From Hydractinia symbiolongicarpus (Eukaryota; Cnidaria; Hydrozoa; Anthoathecata; Hydractiniidae), in the NCBI RefSeq assembly GCF_029227915.1, contig NC_079879.1, positions 28,092,501 through 28,156,500 on the forward strand: a stretch of DNA of 64,000 nucleotides, written 5' to 3'. Within the stretch, counting starts at the first letter, position 1; the number at the start of each line of letters is the position of its first letter. The translations under genes were made by a program, and so were the position numbers. Of the stretch, positions 13,965 through 26,741 are shown in pieces. The notes under the pieces are model-generated. The model searched no databases. It was not told where the DNA came from and saw only the letters and a program-made list of their open reading frames with translations.

Positions 13965-16900
13965 GTCAAACTAAGAAAAATGTTATTTCTTGGAGTCCAA
14001 TTTTCTTTTTTATCACATTTATAAGGTCAAAGTCTAAAATCAGTTCAATTAAGTCCCACAGACAGTTGTTTCACATCTAAAAGCGACGCAACCTAGTAAC
14101 ATCAGAAACATAGCGCTAAATACATGTTGGTACGAATATGTGACGCAATCGTTGTAATTCATCCGGACTGATACCGTCAGAAATTCAATGTAATATAGTC
14201 TTTGAAATTGTCTCAATCTCTTTAGCGCCTGCTAACGACTAGGATTGGTCCCACAGTAAAAAATGAATTTTTTATCTACATTTTTAAATAAAGCGCTACT
14301 ACAGCTCCCAGTGTAATCGATGAGTTCCAGCAATCATGTCATACTAAGAAAAATGTTATTTCTTGGAATCCAATTGTCTCTTTTATCACATTTATAAGGT
14401 CAAAGTCCAAAATCAGTCCAATAAAATCCCACAGTCAATCGTTTCACTGTTAAAAGCGATGAAACCTAATAGTATCAGAAAAATATCGCTAAATGCATGT
14501 TGGTACGAATATGTGACGCGACCGTCGTAACTCACACGGACTGTTACCGTTAGAAAGTCAATTAAATGTAGTTTTTGAAGCTGTCTCTATTTCTTTGGCG
14601 GGTGCTAACGGCAGGGATTGGTCCCAAAGTAAAAAATGACTTATTTATCTACATTTTTAAATATAGCGCTACCAGAGCGCCCAGTGTAATTGCTTAGTTC
14701 CAGCAATCATGTCAAATTAAGAAGAATGTTATTTTTTGGAGTCCAATTGTCTCATTATAACATTAGTAAGGTCACAGTCCAAAATCAGTTCAATAAAGTC
14801 CTAAAGTCAATCGTTTCACTGTTAAAAGCGATGAAACCTAATAATATCAGAAAAATTTCCCTAAATGCATATTGATACGAATATGTGACGCAACCGTCGT
14901 AACTCACACGGACTGATATCGTTGGAAAGTCAATGAAATATAGTTTTTGAAACTGTCTCTATTTCTTGAGCGCGTGCTAACGGTTAGGATTGATCCCACA
15001 GTACAAAATGAATTTTTTATCGACATTTTTAAATAAAGCGCTACCACAGCTCCCAGTGTAATCGATGAGTTCTAGCAATCATGTCATAGTAAGAAAAATA
15101 TTATTTCTTGGAGTCCAATTGTCTCTTTTATCACATTTATAAGGTCAAAGTCCAAAATCAGTTCAATAAAGTTCCACAGTCAATCGTTTCACTGTTAAAA
15201 GCGAGGAAACCTAATAGTATCAGAAAAATATCGCTAAATGCATGTTGGTACGAATATGTGACGCAACCGTCGTAACTCACACGGACTGTTACCGTTAGAA
15301 AGTCAATTAAATATACTTTTTGAAGCTGTCTCTATTTCTTTGGCGGGTGCTAACGGTTAGGATTGGTCCCAAAGTAAAAAATGACTTATTTATCTACATT
15401 TTTAAATATAGCGCTACCAGAGCGCCCAGTGTAATTGCTTAGTTCCAGCAATCATGTCAAGTTAAGAAGAATGTTATTTTTTGGAGTCCAATTGTCTCAT
15501 TATAACATTAATGAGGTCACAGTCCAAAATCAGGTCGATAAGGTCCTACAGTCAATTGTTTCGCTGTTAAAAGCGATGAAACTTAGTAATGTCAGAAAAA
15601 TATCGCTAAATGCAAGTTGGTACGAATGTGTGACGCAACCGTTCTAACTCAAACGGGCTGATACCGATAGAAAGTCAATGAAATGTAGTTTTTGAAACTG
15701 TCTCTATTTCTTGAGCGCGTGCTAACGGCTAGGATTGATCCCACAGTACAAAATGAATTTTTTATCTACATTTTTAAATAAAGCGCTAAAACAGCTCCCA
15801 GTGTAATCGATGAGTTCCATCAATCATGTCATAGTAAGAAAAATGTTATTTCTTGGAGTCCAATTGTCTCTTTTATCACATTTATAAGGTCAAAGTCCAA
15901 AATCAGTTCAATTAAGTTCCACAGTCAATCGTTTCACTGTTAAAAGCGATGAAACCTAATAGTATCAGAAAAATATCGCTAAATGCATGTTGGTACGAAT
16001 ATGTGACGCAACCGTCGTAACTCACACGGACTGTTACCGTTAGAAAGTCAATTAAATGTAGTTTTTGAAGCTGTCTCTATTTCTTTGGCGGGTGCTAACG
16101 GCTAGGATTGGTCCCAAGTAAAAAATGACTTATTTATCTACATTTTTAAATAAAGCGCTACCAGAGCGCCCAGTGTAATTGCTTAGTTCCAGCAATCATG
16201 TCAAATTAAGAAGAATGCTATTTCTTGGAGTCCAATTGTCTCTTTTACCACATTTATAAGGTCAAAGTCCAAAATCAGTGCAATTAAGTCCCATAGTCAA
16301 TTGTTTCACAGTTAAAAGCGACGCAACATAGTAATATCAGAAAAATGTCGCTAAGTGCATGTTGGTACGAATATGTGACGCAACCGTTGTAACTCAAACG
16401 AGCTGGTTCCGATAGAAAGTCAATGAAATGTAGTTTTTGAAACTGTCTCTATTTCTTCACCCCGCGCGCTAGCGGTTAGGATTGGTCCCACAGTACAAAA
16501 TGACTTTTATTATCTAATTTTTTGAATAAAGCAATAACAGAGCGGCCAGTATAACTGCTGAGTTACAGCAATCATTTCATATTAAGAAGAACGTTACTTC
16601 TTGGAGTCCAGTTGTCTTATTATAACAGTTAAAAAGTCAAAGTCTAAAATCAATTCAATTAAGTCCTACAGACAGTTGTTTCACATTTAAAAGCGACGCA
16701 ACCTAGTAATATCGGAATTATATCGCTAAATACATGTTGGTACGAATATGTGACGCAATCGTTGTAATTTATCCGGACTGATACCGTTAGAAAGTCAATG
16801 AAATATAGTTTTTGAAACTGTCTCTATTTCTTTGGCGGGTGCTAACGGCTAGGATTGGTCCCACAGTAAAAAATAACTTATTTATCTACATTTTTAAATG

Positions 16901-19180
16901 AAGCGCTACCAGAGCGCCCAGTGTAATCGCTGAGTTCCAGCAATCATGTCAAAATAAGAAAAATGTTATTTCTTGGAGTCCAATTGTCTCTTTTATCACA
17001 TTTATAACGTCAAAGTCCAAAATCAATTCAATAAAGTCCCACAGTCAATCGTTTCACTGTTAAAAGCGATGAAACCTAAAAATATCAGAAAAATATCGCT
17101 AAATGCATGTTGATACGAATATGTGACGCAACCGTCGTAACTCACACGGACTGATACCGTTAGAAAGTCAATGAAATATAGTTTTTGAAACTGTCTCTAT
17201 TTCTTGAGCGCGTGCTAACGGCTAGGATTGATCCCAAAGTACAAATGAATTTTTTATCTACATTTTTAAATAAAGCGCTACCACAGCTCCCAGTGTAATC
17301 GATGAGTTCCAACAATCATGTCATACTAAGAAAAATGTTATTTCTTGGAGTCCAATTGTCTCTTTTATCACATTTATAAGGTTACAGTCCAAAATCAGTT
17401 CAATAAAGTCCTACAGTCAATTGTTTCGCTGTTAAAAGCGATGAAACTTAGTAATGTCAGAAAAATATCGCTAAATGCATGTTGGTACGAATGTGTGAGG
17501 CAACCGTTGTAATTCAAACCGGCTGATACCGATAGAAAGTCAATGAAATGTAGTTTTTGAAACTGTCTCTATTTCTTTAGCGCGCGCTAGCGGTTAGGAT
17601 TAGTCCCACATTACAAAATGACTTATTTATCTACTTTTTTGAATGAAACAATACCACAGCGTCCAGTATAATTGCTGAGTTACAGCAATCATTTCATATT
17701 AAGAAGAACGTTACTTCTTTGTGTCCAGTTGTCTCATTATACCATTTAAAAGGTCAAAGTCTAAAATCAGTTCAATTAAGTCCCACAGACAATTGTTTCA
17801 CATTAAAAAGCGACGCAACCTAGTAATATAATAAACATATCGCTAAATACATGTTGGTACGAATATGTGACGCAATCGTTGTAATTCATATGGACTGATA
17901 CCGATAGAAAGTCACTGAAATGTAGTTTTTGAAACTGTCTCTACTTCTTCAGCGCGCGCTAGCGGTTACGATTGGACCCACAGTACAAAATGACTTATTT
18001 ATCTACTTTTTTGAATAAAGCAATGCCACAGCGTCCAGTATAATTGCTGAGTTACAGCAATCATTTCATATTAAGAAGAACGTTACTTCTTTGAGTCCAG
18101 TTGTCTCATTATACCATTTAAAAGGTCAAAGTCTAAAATCAGTTCAATTAAGTCCCACAGACAATTGTTTCACATTAAAAAGCGACGCAACCTAGTAATA
18201 TAAGAAACATATCGCTAAATACATGTTGGTACGAATATGTGACGCAATCGTTGTAATTCATATGGACTGATACCGATAGAAAGTCACTGAAATGTAGTTT
18301 TTGAAACTGTCTCTATTTCTTCAGCGCGCGCTAGCGGTTACGATTGGACCCACAGTACAAAATTACTTATTTATCTACTTTTTTGAATAAAGCAATGCCA
18401 CAGCGTCCAGTATAATTGCTAAGTTACAGCAATCATTTCATATTAAGAAGAAAGTTACTTCTTTGAGTCCAGTTGTCTCATTATAACATATAAAAGGTCG
18501 AAGTCTAAAATCAGTTCAATTAAGTCCCACAGACAATTGTTTCACATTTAAAAGCGACGCAACCTAGTAATATCAGAAACATATCGCTAAATACATGTTG
18601 GTAGGAATATGTGACGCAATCGTTGCAATTCATCCGGACTGATACCGTTAGAAAGTCAATGAAATATAGTTTTTGAAACTGTCTCTATTACTTTGGCGGG
18701 TGCTAACGGCTAGGATTGGTCCCACAGTAAAAAATAACTTATTTATCTACATTTTTAAATAGAGCGCTACCAGAGCGCCCAGTGTAAATTCTTAGTTCCA
18801 GCAATCATGTCAAATTAAGAAGAATGTTATTTTCTGGAGTCCAATTGTCTCATTATAACATTAGTAAGGTCACAGTCCAAAATCAGTTTAATAAAGTCCC
18901 ACAGTCAATCGTTTCACTGTTAAAAGCGATGAAACCTAATAATATCAGAAAAATGTCGCTAAATGCATGTTAATACGAATATGTGACGCAACTGTCGTAA
19001 CTCACACGGACTGATACCGTAAGAAAGTCAATTAAATGTAGTTTTTGAAACTGTCTGTATTTTTGGAGCGCATGCCAACGGCTAGGATTGGTCCCACAGT
19101 AAAAAATGAATTTTTTATCTACATTTTCAAATAAAGCACTACCACAGCTTCCATTTTAATCGCTGAGTTCCAGCAATCAT
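13965..19180 (+). repeat. Copy A of a 5,216-bp, 14-monomer block
   Basis: Monomer starts fall at 14168, 14541, 14913, 15286, 15658, 16031, 16403, 16778, 17151, 17523, 17895, 18267, 18639 and 19011. Every one has a partner exactly 5,216 bp downstream in copy B. Marker variants shared by both copies include ACATAGCGCTAAATAC (14,109 and 19,325), AAAGCGCTAAAACAGC and GATCCCAAAGTACAAATG. The left edge is placed between 13,920 and 13,980, where the similarity to copy B begins. W-type (GGCGGGTG) and G-type (GAGCGCGTG) monomers tend to alternate in the first half. Confidence 0.92.
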
Positions 19181-22100
19181 GTCAAACTAAGAAAAATGTT
19201 ATTTCTTGGAGTCCAATTTTCTTTTTTATCACATTTATAAGGTCAAAGTCTAAAATCAGTTCAATTAAGTCCCACAGACAGTTGTTTCACATCTAAAAGC
19301 GACGCAACCTAGTAACATCAGAAACATAGCGCTAAATACATGTTGGTACGAATATGTGACGCAATCGTTGTAATTCATCCGGACTGATACCGTCAGAAAT
19401 TCAATGTAATATAGTCTTTGAAATTGTCTCAATCTCTTTAGCGCCTGCTAACGACTAGGATTGGTCCCACAGTAAAAAATGAATTTTTTATCTACATTTT
19501 TAAATAAAGCGCTACTACAGCTCCCAGTGTAATCGATGAGTTCCAGCAATCATGTCATACTAAGAAAAATGTTATTTCTTGGAATCCAATTGTCTCTTTT
19601 ATCACATTTATAAGGTCAAAGTCCAAAATCAGTCCAATAAAGTCCCACAGTCAATCGTTTCACTGTTAAAAGCGATGAAACCTAATAGTATCAGAAAAAT
19701 ATCGCTAAATGCATGTTGGTACAAATATGTGACGCAACCGTCGTAACTCACACGGACTGATACCGTTAGAAAGTCAATTAAATGTAGTTTTGAAACTGTC
19801 TCTATTACTTCAGCGCGTGCTAGCGGTTAGGATTGGCCCCACAGTAAAAAATAACTTATTTATCTAATTTTTTTGAATAAAGGAATAACACAGCGTCCAG
19901 TATAATTGCTGAGTTACAGCAATCATGTCAAATTAAGAAGAATGTTATTTTTTGGAGTCCAATTGTCTCATTATAACATTAGTAAGGTCACAGTCCAAAA
20001 TCAGTTCAATAAAGTCCTAAAGTCAATCGTTTCACTGTTAAAAGCGATGAAACCTAATAATATCAGAAAAATTTCCCTAAATGCATATTGATACGAATAT
20101 GTGACGCAACCGTCGTAACTCACACGGACTGATATCGTTGGAAAGTCAATGAAATATAGTTTTTGAAACTGTCTCTATTTCTTGAGCGCGTGCTAACGGT
20201 TAGGATTGATCCCACAGTACAAAATGAATTTTTTATCGACATTTTTAAATAAAGCGCTACCACAGCTCCCAGTGTAATCGATGAGTTCTAGCAATCATGT
20301 CATAGTAAGAAAAATATTATTTCTTGGAGTCCAATTGTCTCTTTTATCACATTTATAAGGTCAAAGTCCAAAATCAGTTCAATAAAGTTCCACAGTCAAT
20401 CGTTTCACTGTTAAAAGCGAGGAAACCTAATAGTATCAGAAAAATATCGCTAAATGCATGTTGGTACGAATATGTGACGCAACCGTCGTAACTCACACGG
20501 ACTGTTACCGTTAGAAAGTCAATTAAATATAGTTTTTGAAGCTGTCTCTATTTCTTTGGCGGGTGCTAACGGCTAGGATTGGTCCCAAAGTAAAAAATGA
20601 CTTATTTATCTACATTTTTAAATATAGCGCTACCAGAGCGCCCAGTGTAATTGCTTAGTTCCAGCAATCATGTCAAGTTAAGAAGAATGTTATTTTTTGG
20701 AGTCCAATTGTCTCATTATAACATTAATGAGGTCACAGTCCAAAATCAGGTCGATAAGGTCCTACAGTCAATTGTTTCGCTGTTAAAAGCGATGAAACTT
20801 AGTAATGTCAGAAAAATATCGCTAAATGCAAGTTGGTGCGAATGTGTGACGCAACCGTTGTAACTCAAACGGGCTGATACCGATAGAAAGTCAATGAAAT
20901 GTAGTTTTTGAAACTGTCTCTATTTCTTGAGCGCGTGCTAACGGCTAGGATTGATCCCACAGTACAAAATGAATTTTTTATCTACATTTTTAAATAAAGC
21001 GCTAAAACAGCTCCCAGTGTAATCGATGAGTTCCATCAATCATGTCATAGTAAGAAAAATGTTATTTCTTGGAGTCCAATTGTCTCTTTTATCACATTTA
21101 TAAGGTCAAAGTCCAAAATCAGTTCAATTAAGTTCCACAGTCAATCGTTTCACTGTTAAAAGCGATGAAACCTAATAGTATCAGAAAAATATCGCTAAAT
21201 GCATGTTGGTACGAATATGTGACGCAACCGTCGTAACTCACACGGACTGTTACCGTTAGAAAGTCAATTAAATGTAGTTTTTGAAGCTGTCTCTATTTCT
21301 TTGGCGGGTGCTAACGGCTAGGATTGGTCCCAAGTAAAAAATGACTTATTTATCTACATTTTTAAATAAAGCGCTACCAGAGCGCCCAGTGTAATTGCTT
21401 AGTTCCAGCAATCATGTCAAATTAAGAAGAATGCTATTTCTTGGAGTCCAATTGTCTCTTTTACCACATTTATAAGGTCAAAGTCCAAAATCAGTGCAAT
21501 TAAGTCCCATAGTCAATTGTTTCACAGTTAAAAGCGACGCAACATAGTAATATCAGAAAAATGTCGCTAAGTGCATGTTGGTACGAATATGTGACGCAAC
21601 CGTTGTAACTCAAACGAGCTGGTTCCGATAGAAAGTCAATGAAATGTAGTTTTTGAAACTGTCTCTATTTCTTCACCCCGCGCGCTAGCGGTTAGGATTG
21701 GTCCCACAGTACAAAATGACTTTTATTATCTAATTTTTTGAATAAAGCAATAACAGAGCGGCCAGTATAACTGCTGAGTTACAGCAATCATTTCATATTA
21801 AGAAGAACGTTACTTCTTGGAGTCCAGTTGTCTTATTATAACAGTTAAAAAGTCAAAGTCTAAAATCAATTCAATTAAGTCCTCCAGACAGTTGTTTCAC
21901 ATTTAAAAGCGACGCAACCTAGTAATATCGGAATTATATCGCTAAATACATGTTGGTACGAATATGTGACGCAATCGTTGTAATTTATCCGGACTGATAC
22001 CGTTAGAAAGTCAATGAAATATAGTTTTTGAAACTGTCTCTATTTCTTTGGCGGGTGCTAACGGCTAGGATTGGTCCCACAGTAAAAAATAACTTATTTA

Positions 22101-24396
22101 TCTACATTTTTAAATGAAGCGCTACCAGAGCGCCCAGTGTAATCGCTGAGTTCCAGCAATCATGTCAAAATAAGAAAAATGTTATTTCTTGGAGTCCAAT
22201 TGTCTCTTTTATCACATTTATAACGTCAAAGTCCAAAATCAATTCAATAAAGTCCCACAGTCAATCGTTTCACTGTTAAAAGCGATGAAACCTAATAATA
22301 TCAGAAAAATATCGCTAAATGCATGTTGATACGAATATGTGACGCAACCGTCGTAACTCACACGGACTGATACCGTTAGAAAGTCAATGACATATAGTTT
22401 TTGAAACTGTCTCTATTTCTTGAGCGCGTGCTAACGGCTAGGATTGATCCCAAAGTACAAATGAATTTTTTATCTACATTTTTAAATAAAGCGCTACCAC
22501 AGCTCCCAGTGTAATCGATGAGTTCCAACAATCATGTCATACTAAGAAAAATGTTATTTCTTGGAGTCCAATTGTCTCTTTTATCACATTTATAAGGTTA
22601 CAGTCCAAAATCAGTTCAATAAAGTCCTACAGTCAATTGTTTCGCTGTTAAAAGCGATGAAACTTAGTAATGTCAGAAAAATATCGCTAAATGCATGTTG
22701 GTACGAATGTGTGAGGCAACCGTTGTAATTCAAACCGGCTGATACCGATAGAAAGTCAATGAAATGTAGTTTTTGAAACTGTCTCTATTTCTTTAGCGCG
22801 CGCTAGCGGTTAGGATTAGTCCCACATTACAAAATGACTTATTTATCTACTTTTTTGAATGAAACAATACCACAGCGTCCAGTATAATTGCTGAGTTACA
22901 GCAATCATTTCATATTAAGAAGAACGTTACTTCTTTGTGTCCAGTTGTCTCATTATACCATTTAAAAGGTCAAAGTCTAAAATCAGTTCAATTAAGTCCC
23001 ACAGACAATTGTTTCACATTAAAAAGCGACGCAACCTAGTAATATAATAAACATATCGCTAAATACATGTTGGTACGAATATGTGACGCAATCGTTGTAA
23101 TTCATATGGACTGATACCGATAGAAAGTCACTGAAATGTAGTTTTTGAAACTGTCTCTACTTCTTCAGCGCGCGCTAGCGGTTACGATTGGACCCACAGT
23201 ACAAAATGACTTATTTATCTACTTTTTTGAATAAAGCAATGCCACAGCGTCCAGTATAATTGCTGAGTTACAGCAATCATTTCATATTAAGAAGAACGTT
23301 ACTTCTTTGAGTCCAGTTGTCTCATTATACCATTTAAAAGGTCAAAGTCTAAAATCAGTTCAATTAAGTCCCACAGACAATTGTTTCACATTAAAAAGCG
23401 ACGCAACCTAGTAATATAAGAAACATATCGCTAAATACATGTTGGTACGAATATGTGACGCAATCGTTGTAATTCATATGGACTGATACCGATAGAAAGT
23501 CACTGAAATGTAGTTTTTGAAACTGTCTCTATTTCTTCAGCGCGCGCTAGCGGTTACGATTGGACCCACAGTACAAAATTACTTATTTATCTACTTTTTT
23601 GAATAAAGCAATGCCACAGCGTCCAGTATAATTGCTAAGTTACAGCAATCATTTCATATTAAGAAGAAAGTTACTTCTTTGAGTCCAGTTGTCTCATTAT
23701 AACATATAAAAGGTCGAAGTCTAAAATCAGTTCAATTAAGTCCCACAGACAATTGTTTCACATTTAAAAGCGACGCAACCTAGTAATATCAGAAACATAT
23801 CGCTAAATACATGTTGGTAGGAATATGTGACGCAATCGTTGCAATTCATCCGGACTGATACCGTTAGAAAGTCAATGAAATATAGTTTTTGAAACTGTCT
23901 CTATTACTTTGGCGGGTGCTAACGGCTAGGATTGGTCCCACAGTAAAAAATAACTTATTTATCTACATTTTTAAATAGAGCGCTACCAGAGCGCCCAGTG
24001 TAAATTCTTAGTTCCAGCAATCATGTCAAATTAAGAAGAATGTTATTTTTTGGAGTCCAATTGTCTCATTATAACATTAGTAAGGTCACAGTCCAAAATC
24101 AGTTTAATAAAGTCCCACAGTCAATCGTTTCACTGTTAAAAGCGATGAAACCTAATAATATCAGAAAAATGTCGCTAAATGCATGTTAATACGAATATGT
24201 GACGCAACTGTCGTAACTCACACGGACTGATACCGTAAGAAAGTCAATTAAATGTAGTTTTTGAAACTGTCTGTATTTTTGGAGCGCATGCCAACGGCTA
24301 GGATTGGTCCCACAGTAAAAAATGAATTTTTTATCTACATTTTCAAATAAAGCACTACCACAGCTTCCATTTTAATCGCTGAGTTCCAGCAATCAT
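19181..24396 (+). repeat. Copy B of the 14-monomer block
   Basis: Monomer starts fall at 19384, 19757, 20129, 20502, 20874, 21247, 21619, 21994, 22367, 22739, 23111, 23483, 23855 and 24227. Outside the 19,723-19,916 patch I noticed only scattered single-base differences from copy A over 5.2 kb, such as CCTACAGAC against CCTCCAGAC near 21,882 and GAAATATA against GACATATA near 22,390. The duplication is therefore recent, or recently homogenised. Similarity to the end of copy A continues to about 24,434 before the sequence changes type. Confidence 0.92.
19723..19916 (+). repeat. Conversion-like patch inside copy B
   Basis: Within copy B this stretch does not match copy A but matches 24,566-24,759 base for base (offset 4,843, 13 monomers). 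Patch markers absent from A are GTACAAATATG, TAGTTTTGAAAC (one T fewer), ATTACTTCAGCGCGTGC, GATTGGCCCCACAG and AAAGGAATAACAC. Identity to A resumes at CATGTCAAATTAAG by 19,925. The left break lies in 19,712-19,722 and the right in 19,917-19,924. Gene conversion or double exchange is the likely cause; the direction of transfer is not certain. Confidence 0.85.
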
Positions 24397-25784
24397 GTCA
24401 AACTAAGAAAAATGTTATTTCTTGGAGTCCAATTGTCTCATTTATCACATTTATAAGGTAAAAGTTTAAAATCAGTTCAATTAAGTCCCACAGTCAATTG
24501 TTTCACAGTTAAAAGCGACACAACCTAGTAATATCAGAAAAATATCGCTAAATACATGTTGGTACAAATATGTGACGCAACCGTCGTAACTCACACGGAC
24601 TGATACCGTTAGAAAGTCAATTAAATGTAGTTTTGAAACTGTCTCTATTACTTCAGCGCGTGCTAGCGGTTAGGATTGGCCCCACAGTAAAAAATAACTT
24701 ATTTATCTAATTTTTTTGAATAAAGGAATAACACAGCGTCCAGTATAATTGCTGAGTTACAGCAATCTTTTCATACTAAGAAGAACGTTACTTCTTGGAT
24801 TTCAGTTGTCTCATTTATCACATTTATAAGATAAAAGTTTAAAATCAGTTCAATTAAGTCCTACAGTCAATCGTTTCACTGTTAAAAGCGATGCAACCTA
24901 GTAATATCAGAAACATATCGCTAAATACATGTTGGTACAAATATGTGACGCAATTGTTGTAATTCATACGGACTGATACCGTTAAAAAGTCAATGAAATA
25001 TAGTTTTTGAAACTGTCTCTATTTTTTGAGCGCGTGTTAACGGCTAGGATTGGTCCCACAGTAAAAAATGAAATTTTTATCTACATTTTTAAATAAAGCG
25101 CTACCACAGCTCCCAGTGTAATCGCTGAGTTCCAGCAATCATGGCAAACTAAGAAAAATGTTATTTCTAGGAGTCCAATTGTCTCTTTCATCACATTTAT
25201 AAGGTCAAAGTCCAAAATCAGTTCAATAAAGTCCCACAGTCAATCGTTGCACTGTTAAAAGCGATGAAACCTAGTAGTATCAGAAAAATATCGCTAAATG
25301 CATGTTGGTACGAATATGTGATGCAACCGTCGTAACTCACACGGACTGATACCGTTAGAAAGTCAATTAAATGTAGTTTTGAAACTGTCTCTATTTCTTC
25401 AGCGCACGCTAGCGGTTCGGATTGGTCCCACAGTACAAAATGACTTATTTATCTAATTTTTTGAATAAAACAATAACACAGCGTCCAGTATAATTGCTGA
25501 GTTACAGCAATCATTTCATATTAAGAAGAACGTTACTTCTTGGAGTCCAATTGTCTCATTATAACATTTAAAATCTCAAAGTCTAAAATAAGTTCAATTA
25601 AGTCCCACAGACAGTTGTTTTACATTTAAAAGCGACGCAACCTAGTAATATCAGAAATATATCGCTAAATAGATGTCGGTACGAACATGTGACGCAATCG
25701 TTGTAGTTTATCCGGACTGACAACGTTAGAAAGTCAATGTAATATAGTCTTTGAAGCTGTCTCAATTTTTTTAGCGCTTGCTAA
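24397..25784 (+). repeat. Satellite block between copy B and the MITE unit
   Basis: Monomer starts fall at 24600, 24973, 25346 and 25717. The 24600 monomer contains the presumed source of the copy-B patch (24,566-24,759). The 25717 monomer is T-type (GTCTTTGAAGCTGTCTCAAT, TTTTTTAGCGCTTGC) and its TTAA near +281 took the transposon. From 25,321 onward the block is matched by 40,381 onward. No gene is seen. Confidence 0.85.
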
Positions 25785-26001
25785 CGGCTAGGATTGGTCC
25801 CACAGTAAAAAATGACTTATTTATCTACATTTTTAAATAAAGCGCTACCAGAGCGCGCAGTGTAATTGCTTAGTTCCAGCAATCATGTCAAATTAAGAAG
25901 AATGCTATTTTTTGGAGTCCAATTGCCTCATTATATCATTAATAAGGTTACAGTCCAAAATCAGTTCAATAAAGTCCTACAGTCAATTGTTTCGCTGTTA
26001 A

Positions 26002-26063
26002 CCCTATTCGGTCCGGGGTTTTTCGAACATACTATGACCGGGGGGGGCGGATTCCGCCCCCCC
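26002..26063. repeat. Left terminal and subterminal inverted repeats, MITE copy 1
   Basis: The 17-bp terminus (26,002-26,018) is followed by a 22-bp spacer containing TTTTTCGAACATACTATGACC, then the 23-bp GC-rich near-palindrome (26,041-26,063). These are the probable transposase contact sites, by analogy with piggyBac. Confidence 0.8.
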
Positions 26064-26354
26064 TCAATAACTTTTCATAGGGTTGTTCAAATTGAATCAA
26101 ACTTGGCACACTTAAAGTACGGCATAAAAGGAACAAAATGGCGCCAAAAAAAATTTGCTTGCGTCAGCACATTTTCTGTGACGTCATCAAAAGCTTAAAA
26201 ATTGTTAAAAATGCCACTATCTGCTTAAAATATAATTACTTTTGTTCTAGAGCGAATTTTTACATTCTGTTTGAAGTTTCTGAAAGCTAAATAAAAGTTA
26301 TTTAACATATCTTCCGGTTTTTACATGGATCTGATAAAAAATTGCCAATAATTG

Positions 26355-26385
26355 CCCGAAAATCCGTTTTTTTCCGATTTTCGGG
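26355..26385. repeat. Internal inverted repeat in MITE copy 1
   Basis: CCCGAAAATC (26,355-26,364) and GATTTTCGGG (26,376-26,385) form a perfect 10-bp stem around an 11-base T-rich loop. A further related half-site, AAAATCGGGAAATCGG, follows near 26,397. The copy-2 equivalent is about 1,488 bp downstream. Function is unknown. Confidence 0.7.
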
Positions 26386-26703
26386 TAAAATCCGACAAAA
26401 TCGGGAAATCGGATTAGTCACGTGTTCAAATTAATCAAAATGATTCTTCTTAATGAAGCAAAGTTGTGTTGCAAGTTTCAAGTTCTAAGGATAATTCTAA
26501 CAGGAGTTATTATATTTTCTCCATTATAAGGATTTTATAGAGATTTTTAGGGGTAGTTTCGAGTAATGGCCAATATCAAAGCCTCTGAAAGGTATGGGAC
26601 CTAAAAAATTTGCATGCAGGTGTCTAATAGATAAATGTTGAAACTCAGTAAGTATCATAGCCATATAACAAAGCAATCAGGAGTTATTAAAAAAAAACCG
26701 TCA

Positions 26704-26741
26704 GGGGGGGCGGAATCCGCCCCCCCCCGGACCGAATAGGG
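26704..26741. repeat. Right subterminal and terminal inverted repeats, MITE copy 1
   Basis: The 23-bp near-palindrome (26,704-26,726) runs directly into the 17-bp terminus (26,725-26,741), so the spacer seen on the left is absent. The C run after AATCCG is nine long here and eight in copy 2, the only length difference I saw between the copies. Confidence 0.8.

Larger units (their letters stand above)
26002..26741. mobile_element. piggyBac-like non-autonomous element (MITE), copy 1
   Basis: This 740-bp insertion ends in 17-bp perfect terminal inverted repeats, CCCTATTCGGTCCGGGG (26,002-26,018) and its complement (26,725-26,741). TTAA insertion and termini starting CCC are hallmarks of the piggyBac superfamily. 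Just inside lie 23-bp subterminal inverted repeats at 26,041-26,063 and 26,704-26,726, each itself a near-palindrome with GGGGGGGCGGA arms. They sit 22 bp from the left terminus but overlap the right terminus by 2 bp; an asymmetric terminal plus internal repeat layout is also known in piggyBac. An internal stem at 26,355-26,385 has 10-bp arms (CCCGAAAATC). No transposase-sized frame exists, so mobilisation would need an enzyme supplied in trans. The orientation of the original element is unknown. Confidence 0.9.

Noticed and set aside
26041-26063. GC-rich hairpin as a rho-independent terminator
   Set aside because: It sits in a eukaryotic transposon end as one member of an inverted-repeat pair, with no T run in the right place and no upstream gene.
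25866-26198. 110-codon frame crossing from satellite into the MITE (and the 83-codon one at 27,354)
   Set aside because: It is a chance read-through at the insertion junction; a single base change in copy 2 (A to T at 27,603) shortens it, and there is no transposase similarity.
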